Source: Zarea fungicola
Taxonomy: Eukaryota; Ascomycota; Sordariomycetes; Hypocreales; Cordycipitaceae
Length of the DNA stretch: 64,000 nucleotides
Direction: 5' to 3'
Assembly (NCBI GenBank): GCA_900169235.1
Contig: FWCC01000330.1
Coordinates: 31,432-95,431 of the forward strand
Positions 56,813-64,000 of the stretch are shown in pieces. The notes beneath the pieces were generated by a model. That model did not search any database. It was not told where the DNA came from and saw only the letters and a list, made by a program, of their open reading frames with translations. Numbering within the stretch: the first letter of the stretch is position 1; each line of letters opens with the position of its first letter. The position numbers were made by a program, and so were the translations under genes.

Positions 56813-58645
56813 TCATGACCGTGGAACATCCCCAATTAAACCGCTCTGGTCGTTTCGCACGCCACCACGCGCCAAGGCCTCGCGAACCTTTTCCTCTTCA
56901 TCAGCGCGAATGCGACTGCGCGCTGCCTCAAGGCGCGCCACACCGCGGTCAATCGTCGCAATGTGAATTGCCAGTGGGAGAGTGGCTGCCGCCGAGGCGG
57001 GCTTATCGCTGTAGTCGCGCAGCACGCCCGGTTCTGCCACGCGCTCCTGTAGATTCCCAAGCTCGGCCTGGATCGCCTCGAGCGCGTGCAGGATGGCGTT
57101 TACCTGTCCAACAGCCGTGGAGCGCTGCGTCTCAACTTTGCGGAGGAGCTTGAGTTGCTGCTCAAGGCGGCTCAAAGGCCGGGCGTTGCCGCCGATGAGT
57201 GTCCACACACTCCAGAGGACCTCGTCGCGGCGCGTGGAGACTATTGCGGCAGAGCGTGACGACACGTCGTAAATGTGAGAGAGATGATCTTCTGCCCTTG
57301 CAAAGAAGTTCAGAACTGTCTGCGCTTCGAGGACAAGAGCGCCGATGCGCTCGGAAATGACAGTCGTGTGCTCAATGTACTTATTGCGCAGGTTACGCTC
57401 AGTGAATGCCTGCTTTTCGGGCTGAAAGGGAAAAAAGATCCAGTCGGACCAAGCCGCAAGCGCAGAAGATGTTTCCTCTTCTGCGGAGGGCGGCACAAGT
57501 GAATCAATATAGCGAGACGTGAAACGATTGATGATGATGACAAAGTCGACCAACGAGCCGACGTGAACGTTGAAGCGCTGCAAGGCCGTAGCACTGGGGC
57601 CTGCCGTTTCGATAAAGCCATCGAATTCAAGCATTAGCTCATCGCGGGTTTGGAGGTCGCTGTGTCGGACAAGAGTGCGGAGGTCGCGCACACTGCTTTC
57701 GGAGCGCTTCATTTCTAGTGGGAGGGATATGCCATCGAGACTCTTTTCCAGGACGTCTTCAAACTTGACCTGAACATCCATGAGGTCGTCAAATTCGACA
57801 GGATGGGCTGCAGAGTCTGGCAGATCGGGGCCAGTCTTTGCGTCCAGGCAGAAAGGCAGACTCAAGAGATGAGCCCCTGGCAGTCGGCATATAGGAGAGA
57901 GCGAAACATATATAGAGTTCTGCAACATGTTTTGAGTGATGATTATCGCGCCGCAAGAGAGGTAGATGGCGAGTAAGAGTGCAAGGGGTCGCTTTGCATA
58001 GTGAAAAGCGAGCCCAATGACGGCGGCCACCCATTGGAGGATGCCACTGGAGACGGACGGGAGAGACGGCGAGTTTCGGCGTTTGCTTGAGCTGTATGAA
58101 TCATACTCGTCGTCATCGCTACGCTGTCGCACGTATCTCCGCTTCGGAGGACTACCATGTGAAGTATATCCGCGACGTCGCATGCCGTTCGCGTCGTCCG
58201 TAGACGAGCCGCCTCGAGGACTGCCATCAGCCATGTTGGGCCGGACAGTCCTGGAGCTCTGGCCAGAGCTTTTGCCATTGCGTCCGGTGTCGACAACGGG
58301 CATTCTAAATTCCGGATCGGGTGTTCGGTACTTTGCCTGGCGAGGACTGCTGATGACGGATGATGGGATGCTGGGACGAAAGGGCTCACGAAGTATAACG
58401 TGGTCGTCTGCCTGGTGCTTGACAAAGTCGCGGATGCTGTCCTGAGAACTAGACTGTGGCTGGCTTTGGGAGTCGGGTTGTTGCTGGGATGGAAAGCCAG
58501 ATGAGGGCTGCTCACTAGACAGAGGAAAAAGGATATCGTCGTCGGTGCCCACCGAGGGCAAAAGCGAGGTATCGAAACTGTCGTTTTCGCCGTCAACCAT
58601 GCGCCAGGAATCTTCAACGGGAAGTTGACGCCTGCGGGAGGACAT
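56813..58645 (-). CDS. Unrecognised membrane protein with disordered N-terminus and helical C-terminal domain
   Basis: Intronless. The ORF opens at 58666 (MCDRPDT), but MSSRRRQ at 58645 is a more likely start and gives 610 aa. Residues 1-200 are Ser/Pro/Gln/Arg-rich and disordered-looking (QQQPDSQSQPQSSSQ; RRRGYTSHGSPPKRRYVRQR). Two closely spaced hydrophobic segments follow at about 200-238 (ILQWVAAVIGLAFHYAKRP and LALLLAIYLSCGAIIIT), either a hairpin or one long helix. The remaining 370 residues are helix-rich with coiled-coil-like parts (LSRLEQQLKLLRKVE; VNAILHALEAIQAELGNLQERV; VARLEAARSRIRADEEEKVREAL). There is no catalytic motif. I do not know the family; topology resembles nuclear-envelope or spindle-pole-body anchors, which is only a guess. 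It converges with the RING gene. Confidence 0.78.
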   Translation of the reverse strand: MSSRRRQLPVEDSWRMVDGENDSFDTSLLPSVGTDDDILFPLSSEQPSSGFPSQQQPDSQSQPQSSSQDSIRDFVKHQADDHVILREPFRPSIPSSVISSPRQAKYRTPDPEFRMPVVDTGRNGKSSGQSSRTVRPNMADGSPRGGSSTDDANGMRRRGYTSHGSPPKRRYVRQRSDDDEYDSYSSSKRRNSPSLPSVSSGILQWVAAVIGLAFHYAKRPLALLLAIYLSCGAIIITQNMLQNSIYVSLSPICRLPGAHLLSLPFCLDAKTGPDLPDSAAHPVEFDDLMDVQVKFEDVLEKSLDGISLPLEMKRSESSVRDLRTLVRHSDLQTRDELMLEFDGFIETAGPSATALQRFNVHVGSLVDFVIIINRFTSRYIDSLVPPSAEEETSSALAAWSDWIFFPFQPEKQAFTERNLRNKYIEHTTVISERIGALVLEAQTVLNFFARAEDHLSHIYDVSSRSAAIVSTRRDEVLWSVWTLIGGNARPLSRLEQQLKLLRKVETQRSTAVGQVNAILHALEAIQAELGNLQERVAEPGVLRDYSDKPASAAATLPLAIHIATIDRGVARLEAARSRIRADEEEKVREALARGGVRNDQSGLIGDVPRS

Positions 58646-59968
58646 GGTATCTGGCCGGTCGCACAAAATGGCGGAAACAGCAACCCAAGGCCAGATTTAG
58701 GAAAGGCAACAGAGTGTATTGTCTTTGTCACCTGTTTGCCTTTTTGTTTGTTTCATGTAGTTTGCCTGTCTCTGCCTTCTTTTGGTGTGCGAGAAATATC
58801 TGCAACCAAGAGAACTGTTGCACAGTATAACCAAGTCACGCGTTCATGTCGTAGATTGAAGCGCCGTTGACAGGAGCATCGAGTTTGAGCTCCACGGTCT
58901 GGACGTTTTGGTGCGAACGGAGTCTGAACTACACTCGTGTTTAAATCCTTGGCTGTGAAGCGTCAGGCAGACGGATGAAATCCTAAGATACCAGGACTGG
59001 GATACAAATGACTCACGGCATGAGCTGTGAAGCAGGGGTTTGTTGATTAACGCCAAGGAGAGCGGAGAAGCCAGGCCAATAGACGAACAAGGCAATGGGG
59101 AAGTGAGGGTGTTGATTGCTGATGAGCTGGGTGGCAATTGATTGGTGGTGATGACGTCCTGGTGCCTGTGGACGCCTGTGGATATTGAACCAGGAAGAAG
59201 AGGCGGGGGGGGGGGGGGNNGGGGGGGGGGGGGGGGGGGGCGTTCCAAGGAGTTACCTAGGCAGTACTTACTAACTAAAAGTAGCCGGCGCTAATTGGGG
59301 CCAGCTGCCGGTTGGTTACCTGGTGGGCCACCGGTTGGTCCGCATTCGAGATTTTAGCCGGAGCAAATTGCTGATGCGAGTCAACTTTGTGTGAAATTGC
59401 AATAAATCCTGTCTTGGAAATAGTAGAAGAAGGTGGCTAGGAGCCCAAGTTGGAGCTGTTTACTGGCTTGGAGTTGCATCACCGGATGGGCAAGGAGCAT
59501 GACCAAATGTCAGGCAGTGGCACATGACCTCCACTATCGAGCCTGCACCGGCCCGCCACCAGCTGGAAGCTCCCGGCGACTGATGAGGGGCCGGTGCAGC
59601 TCCTCCGCCGTGGGCGGGGAGAGCAGACCAGGAGCAAAGGCGTCACACTTGGACTCTATTTACACCATAGATAAATAGGTCTTTGTTTACATATTTTATC
59701 TCTCCATATGCATAAAGGGTAGGCGCCAATTTCTTGGAATTATTTGTCCAAAGTTGCGACATTGTTGCCATCATGCGGACGACCATGTACAACCGTCAAA
59801 ATCTTCTCGGTGAGTGACGGTGCAACTGATGTAATATATAATAAATCATAAGTATAACTTGTCTACTGCTCATATTTAATCGTTTTTTTATTATTCAAGT
59901 ACCTCCGCTAGAAGACGTAAGTATTTTTTTTTTTTTTTCGCAGTGGCATATCCCCATGACAACCACTT
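58646..59968. other. Intergenic region with assembly gap
   Basis: No supported gene. A poly(G) run broken by two N bases lies at 59205-59240, so the sequence is a draft here and the true length of the run is unknown. A short ORF over this tract is an artefact. An ATG followed by a GT donor at about 59774-59812 is isolated. Confidence 0.55.
59205..59240. repeat. Poly(G) run containing unresolved bases (NN at 59219-59220)
   Basis: Fourteen G, two N, twenty G. The N bases show a small gap or low-quality join, so the run length is not reliable. Confidence 0.95.
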
Positions 59969-60955
59969 CTAGCATCTCTTGAAAACGTTGAATTTGTGAA
60001 AGAACGCATCCATCCGCTCTGCAAATTCATGCTCGTTTGTCTCAATAGCAAAGTGTCCCTCATTAAGTAAAGTAATCTCGAGCTTCTTAACATCCCTCTT
60101 GAAAGCCTCAGCACCAGCCGGGACAAAAATCTCGTCATTCTTACCCCAGACAGCCAATACAGGGACGTTGGCCGTGCGGAAATACTTTTGAAAGTCGGCG
60201 TATAAAGGCAAGTTCGTTCGGTAGTCGTAAAACATGTCGAGCTGGATCTCCTTATTTCTGGGACGATCCATGAGTGTCTGGTCCAGGTAGTACGCCTCGG
60301 GCCCAATCTTGTCAGGCTTGCTGGCACCGTTGACGTACTGCCACTTGGTAATGTTCAGCTCCAGCGCGCCTCGGAGGTTGTCTCGGTCAGTTTGGGCGCC
60401 GGTAGACCAGTACTTGCGGATTGGGGCCCAGAAAGTAGCACCAAAGCCCTCGTTGTAGGCATTCCCATTCTGGCTGACAATGCCCACAATCTTGTCAGGG
60501 TGCTTCAGTGCGAGTCGCAGCCCAGTGGGTGCGCCATAATCATGAACATAAATGGCAAACTTGTCTAGGCCAAGCGCGACAGTGAAAGCGCCGACAATAT
60601 CGGCAGTGTTGGCAAAGTTGTAGACATAGTTTGGGGCTGGGACGGTGAATCCGTAGCCGGGATAGTCGGGGGCGAGGACGCGGTAGCCCTTTGCGGCGAG
60701 CAGGGGCATCAGGTTGCGAAACTGGTGCGAGGATGAGGGAAACCCATGGAGAAGTAGAATGGTCTTAGCCTGTCTATCTGTCGGCCCGGCTTGTCGGTAG
60801 AACAGTTTGGTGCCATTCAGCTGAACGAAGGAGTTCTCAACAACTGGCACTTGTTGCTGATGGAAGGCAAGGCTTGCAAAATCATCTGCAGTACTGTTGA
60901 CTGGAAGCGCTGTACAAGCTGCTGTCCAAAGGAGCAAAGAAAGTATGCCACGCAT
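59969..60955 (-). CDS. Secreted alpha/beta hydrolase, haloalkane dehalogenase / epoxide hydrolase type
   Basis: Intronless; the ORF opens at 61051, but MRGILSLLLWTAACTALPVNS at 60955 gives a clear signal peptide and 328 aa. Alpha/beta hydrolase marks: oxyanion-loop HGFPSSSHQF, then LAPDYPGYGF, the nucleophile elbow in VHDYGAPTG, where Asp is the nucleophile as in epoxide hydrolases and haloalkane dehalogenases, a cap region with ALELNITKWQY, the acid part in WGKNDEIFVPAG, and the catalytic His in NEGHFAIETN. It probably acts extracellularly on small epoxides or halogenated compounds, or on esters; the substrate cannot be read from the sequence. N-glycosylation sites (NST, NGT, NIT) fit secretion. 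It is divergent from PEX2 over 1.4 kb. No secondary-metabolite cluster is visible around it. Confidence 0.88.
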   Translation of the reverse strand: MRGILSLLLWTAACTALPVNSTADDFASLAFHQQQVPVVENSFVQLNGTKLFYRQAGPTDRQAKTILLLHGFPSSSHQFRNLMPLLAAKGYRVLAPDYPGYGFTVPAPNYVYNFANTADIVGAFTVALGLDKFAIYVHDYGAPTGLRLALKHPDKIVGIVSQNGNAYNEGFGATFWAPIRKYWSTGAQTDRDNLRGALELNITKWQYVNGASKPDKIGPEAYYLDQTLMDRPRNKEIQLDMFYDYRTNLPLYADFQKYFRTANVPVLAVWGKNDEIFVPAGAEAFKRDVKKLEITLLNEGHFAIETNEHEFAERMDAFFHKFNVFKRC

Positions 60956-62334
60956 GTTGCAGTGTACCGTGTATGTAGCGGGATGTCCTTGATGATAGTG
61001 ATGGTTTGTGTCAAAGTGATTTGTAGCGAATCTTCTTGGCCGTTCTTTCAAACAAGGTGATGCCAGCGGCCATTATAAATACATGTCAAGCAGCTTGCCA
61101 TCTCTGCTTCTATGTACATGAAGATGATTTTCTGCGAAGTATTGGACTATTCTGATTATTCACCCTGACAAATGAATGAGATTGCACAATCCCAGGAGGC
61201 ACGTGCCTTGATATTTCTTTTAATCACTAGCCTCGCCAGTAGACTACTAGTGTGACGATAGAGAACTGATTCCACATGCACGGTCATATACTTGACTTTT
61301 TGCAGTATTCGTAACAAGAGAAGCTTCATTAATAATTAAGCCGCGTATGACCAAGCGTTGGTTCGACTGTTGCGTAAAGTCCCGGTTAATGCTTATATTT
61401 CTTGTATTTTTGAGAGGTGACAAACCGTGCCGTCAAGGTATGGGCCAATGTTAGCTGATTTTAGCCACTGATAACTCAATCTCGTCAAAAAGGCGGATGA
61501 GGCGGTATTCCGTCTTCATCATAATAAGACTGCAGGCCCTTACCGCACCACTTTAAACGCCGAGCAGACTGCGTGGGCCACCGCTGACCAAGCAACCTAA
61601 ATTTTGAGTATCAACTAAAGATGGAAAATGATCACTGTTCTTAATACGCCTCTCACTACCGCCATTCTCTTCGATTCCATTCCTGCAATTCTGGCAACTC
61701 TAGAGGCTATCAAGTAGTTGGTTGAGATGTGCTCATGTGGGGGCTACACGTTGTCGAGTCCACAGCCTCGGGCAGCTGCAGTAGAACTTTGCTCTGACCG
61801 AATTGCTTGCTAATTCTTTAAAATCCCATTTTCTGCAGTGATATGAAAGCACTGGCAATCATCTATCGGATATATAGCTGCAAAATAATTGCCAACCGCG
61901 AAGTAAATGACTGTGGCCTGCAGGACGTCGGATGGTGCATAACTGCTTCAACAGGTTGGAAATGGCATAAAGTACTGCTTGGATTCAAACGAATCAAAGA
62001 CAATACGACGGATGCTATTTCTGAGAAAGACGATCCTGATTCTAACTAACTATGTACTACGGCAACTTGGTAGTTAAAATACCCAACTGCGGTGGTACAG
62101 GTGGCAAGCCGACACAGTTTCTAGCCTCGGCCCGCCGATGCCGCCCCAGCAGCGACGCTAAGAACAGCAGACCGCGGGAAACAGAAAGCATCTGAGAGCC
62201 TCATCTGGCTGCGACCGCCATCGTCCCACTACAACATCCGACATATACAACTACGTTTTGCGGTCTGTGGCCCTCAATCCCTGCCGCTCCCCTTCAGCCA
62301 ACGATACTCTACATAGAGATCTAATGTCGAACCG
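60956..62334. other. 1.4-kb divergent intergenic region hydrolase / PEX2
   Basis: Contains both promoters. A 68-codon ORF at 61843-62049 has no recognisable features. No repeat is evident. Confidence 0.5.
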
Positions 62335-63618
62335 ATGACCGAATCCAGCTTCGTGCAGGCCCAGCAGCGGGTCGCCGCCCGCCGACACGCCCGTGAGGTC
62401 CAAGAAGCCGCCCGAATAGTTGCGCAGCGAGAGGCATCCCGAACCAGTGCCCAGCTCCGGCGCCTGCCATATCCCTTTAGCGGTCTAGCGCCGGCCTGGG
62501 ACGCTGTGTCTTCCCGCCAAGGCACACGGCCGGCCTTTCGCGTCGCCCAGGTCGACGCCGAACTCCTCGACGACGAGCTCGTCGACCTGCTCAAGGCGCA
62601 GGTTGGCGATGCTCTCAAATACTTTGCTGGCGGCCACCTGCAGGACGACTGGTCCGCTGAGATCATCCTTGCCCTGCGCGCCGTCCTCTTCAAGCTCACC
62701 ATCTGGGACCACGACGCCACCTATGGAGCGGCTCTGCAGAACCTAAAATATACCGATGCCAGGAGTACTGGCCCAGTGCTGGTGCCGCCCTCGCGCGTAC
62801 AAAAGTCCTTGTACGGCCTCATCAGCGTTTTTGGCAAGTATGCTTGGGGCAAGTGGGAAGATTGGCTTGTCGAGCAGGATGATGGGTATGACGAGCCTAG
62901 CCCGCGCGTCAAGGCGCTCTCGAGATGGACCTCACGGCTCACGACGGTGCACTCAGCGGCGGCCTGTGTTTCCTTTCTTGTCTTCCTGCTACACGGCCGC
63001 TACCGCACGCTGCTCGACCGCGTGCTGCGCATGAGGCTGGCGCCGCCGACCAGCCAGGTCAGTCGCGAGGTGTCGTTTGAGTATCTCAACCGTCAGCTGG
63101 TGTGGCATGCCTTCACCGAGTTTCTCCTCTTCGTGTTGCCGCTCGTCGGCATCAACCGCTGGCGGCGCTGGCTAAGCCGCACGTGGCGCAAGACCAAGGA
63201 GATTGTTAACACGACGAGCAGTGGCAGCGGAGAGGATGGTGCCGCATCGGGCGAATACGGGTTTCTACCAGAGCGGACATGTGCCATTTGTTACCAAGAC
63301 CAGAATGACGCTACAAGCGAAAACGAAATTATGGCGGCCGCGGCGTCGAGCGGTGTCGTCGGCTCAGCACAAACCGACGTCACAAATCCTTACGAAACAA
63401 TTCCCTGCGGGTGCGTCTACTGCTTTGTGTGTCTGGCCACCCGGCTGGAGCGCGAAGAGGGCGAGGGTATTACGTGTCTGCGATGTGGCGAGCACGTCAA
63501 AGAGTGCCGGCCATGGGACGGAGATGTTTTTGAGCCCTCGAGTACCAAGACTGGGGGCACTAAGACGGTGGCCTTTTCGGACGATGTGACGGGCGGTATG
63601 GAGGATTCCGAGCAATAA
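62335..63618 (+). CDS. PEX2: Peroxin Pex2, RING-type peroxisomal ubiquitin ligase
   Basis: Intronless, 427 aa. The N-terminal region contains PAFRVAQVDAELLDDELVDLLKAQ and LGDALKYF-like sequence typical of the Pex2/Pex12 domain; further blocks are TYGAALQNLKYTD, SRVQKSLYGLISVFGKYAW and two or more membrane segments (about 200-222 and 250-272: SAAACVSFLVFLLHGRY and AFTEFLLFVLPLVGI). The C-terminal RING has CAICYQ, then a long acidic/Ala spacer, IPCGCVYCFVCL and CLRCGEHV. Pex2 with Pex10 and Pex12 forms the retrotranslocation channel and ligase that ubiquitinates Pex5 for recycling. The insertion inside the RING (about 40 residues) is longer than the minimum but is seen in fungal Pex2. There are no signs of damage. 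Confidence 0.93.
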   Translation: MTESSFVQAQQRVAARRHAREVQEAARIVAQREASRTSAQLRRLPYPFSGLAPAWDAVSSRQGTRPAFRVAQVDAELLDDELVDLLKAQVGDALKYFAGGHLQDDWSAEIILALRAVLFKLTIWDHDATYGAALQNLKYTDARSTGPVLVPPSRVQKSLYGLISVFGKYAWGKWEDWLVEQDDGYDEPSPRVKALSRWTSRLTTVHSAAACVSFLVFLLHGRYRTLLDRVLRMRLAPPTSQVSREVSFEYLNRQLVWHAFTEFLLFVLPLVGINRWRRWLSRTWRKTKEIVNTTSSGSGEDGAASGEYGFLPERTCAICYQDQNDATSENEIMAAAASSGVVGSAQTDVTNPYETIPCGCVYCFVCLATRLEREEGEGITCLRCGEHVKECRPWDGDVFEPSSTKTGGTKTVAFSDDVTGGMEDSEQ

Positions 63619-64000
63619 AAAGTTTGAGATGGCAATCATCATCTACATGCAGGAGAATGGAGAAACACGAGAGCAATGGTGTAGCAGTGTGCTTGTACTA
63701 CTATATAAAACTTAGATCTTCGGCTTCGTCGATTTTCTTTTCTATTTGGGTTGCATGGCGGGGAGATTTGCTTTGGGGATTAGAAAAATGCGTGTATATA
63801 TATATCTATATCTTTTTGCTCCTGGACAACGACTCCTGACAATTTATTTCCTGCAATCATGAGCGAACGGTGCATGTAACTGGTCGCGAGGGAGAACTGG
63901 AGCCGGGTTTGATTCTGAAGATTGAACTGAGACAAAAAGGGCAGAGCCATGAAAAGCAATATTTACATAATGCCATCAATACTGGGTATGAGGCGAAAGT
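63619..64000. other. Flank downstream of PEX2
   Basis: A 382-bp 3' flank, including a short AT-rich run at about 63793-63812. No gene is seen before the window ends. Confidence 0.5.

Noticed and set aside
58844..59248. Pro-rich minus-strand ORF across the poly(G) run
   Set aside because: Produced by a homopolymer that includes unresolved bases.
59774..59812. Short ATG-led segment followed by a gtgagt donor
   Set aside because: No downstream exon continues with protein-like sequence; probably chance.
1..64000. tRNA, 5S rRNA or CRISPR arrays
   Set aside because: I scanned for the tRNA B-box, 5S-like blocks and regularly spaced repeats by eye and found none; a tRNAscan or Infernal run would be decisive.

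Overview
The window reads as nuclear DNA of a filamentous ascomycete (Pezizomycotina, most likely a Sordariomycete and plausibly Hypocreales). The reasons are short introns (mostly 50-135 nt) with GTRNGT donors, CTAAC-type branch sites and YAG acceptors, CT-rich leaders, no operons, and a gene set typical of moulds: HET-C, a CYT-18-type mitochondrial TyrRS, a fused BtaA/BtaB betaine-lipid synthase, a single-chain urease and an Ino4-like bHLH factor. The order is inferred from the look of the proteins, not from a database search. I see no tRNA, rRNA, CRISPR or intact transposon. Twenty-three protein genes are supported. For every spliced gene the exon lengths of my model sum to a multiple of three.

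Left part (0.1-19.6 kb, dense): RSC4-like tandem bromodomain protein (-), Maf nucleotide pyrophosphatase (+), Ino4-like bHLH (+), mitochondrial ThrRS MST1 (-), importin KAP120 (+), quinone oxidoreductase (-), a UshA-type metallophosphoesterase (+), an unknown 188-aa protein (+), a GST/Fax-like gene carrying an in-frame TGA (-), and the ubiquilin DSK2 (-).

Middle (21.6-41.9 kb): NPR2 (+), mitochondrial TyrRS (-), SDH4/CybS (+), BTA1 betaine-lipid synthase (-), the SAGA subunit ADA3/NGG1 (+), urease (+), and an HMG-box protein (-). Right part (46.2-63.6 kb): HET-C with a glycine-rich repeat tail (+), a PA-TM-RING ubiquitin ligase (+), an unknown membrane protein with a long soluble C-terminal region (-), a secreted alpha/beta hydrolase (-), and PEX2 (+). 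Gene-poor stretches of 1.4-4.5 kb lie at 19.6-21.6, 30.2-32.8, 34.8-36.5, 41.9-46.2, 49.2-53.7 and 61-62.3 kb. Two of them carry short palindromic motifs.

The genes do not form one pathway. Loose themes are chromatin (RSC4, ADA3, HMG box), mitochondrial translation and respiration (MST1, TyrRS, SDH4), nitrogen and amino-acid control (NPR2, urease), membrane lipids (Ino4-like, BTA1), and proteostasis (DSK2, PA-TM-RING, PEX2). I found no convincing previously undescribed system. The most useful leads are the in-frame TGA in the GST-like gene, a Pho4/NUC-1-type CACGTGGG site inside BTA1 intron 1, an 18-nt microexon in SDH4, two unrecognised proteins, and the palindromic intergenic motifs.
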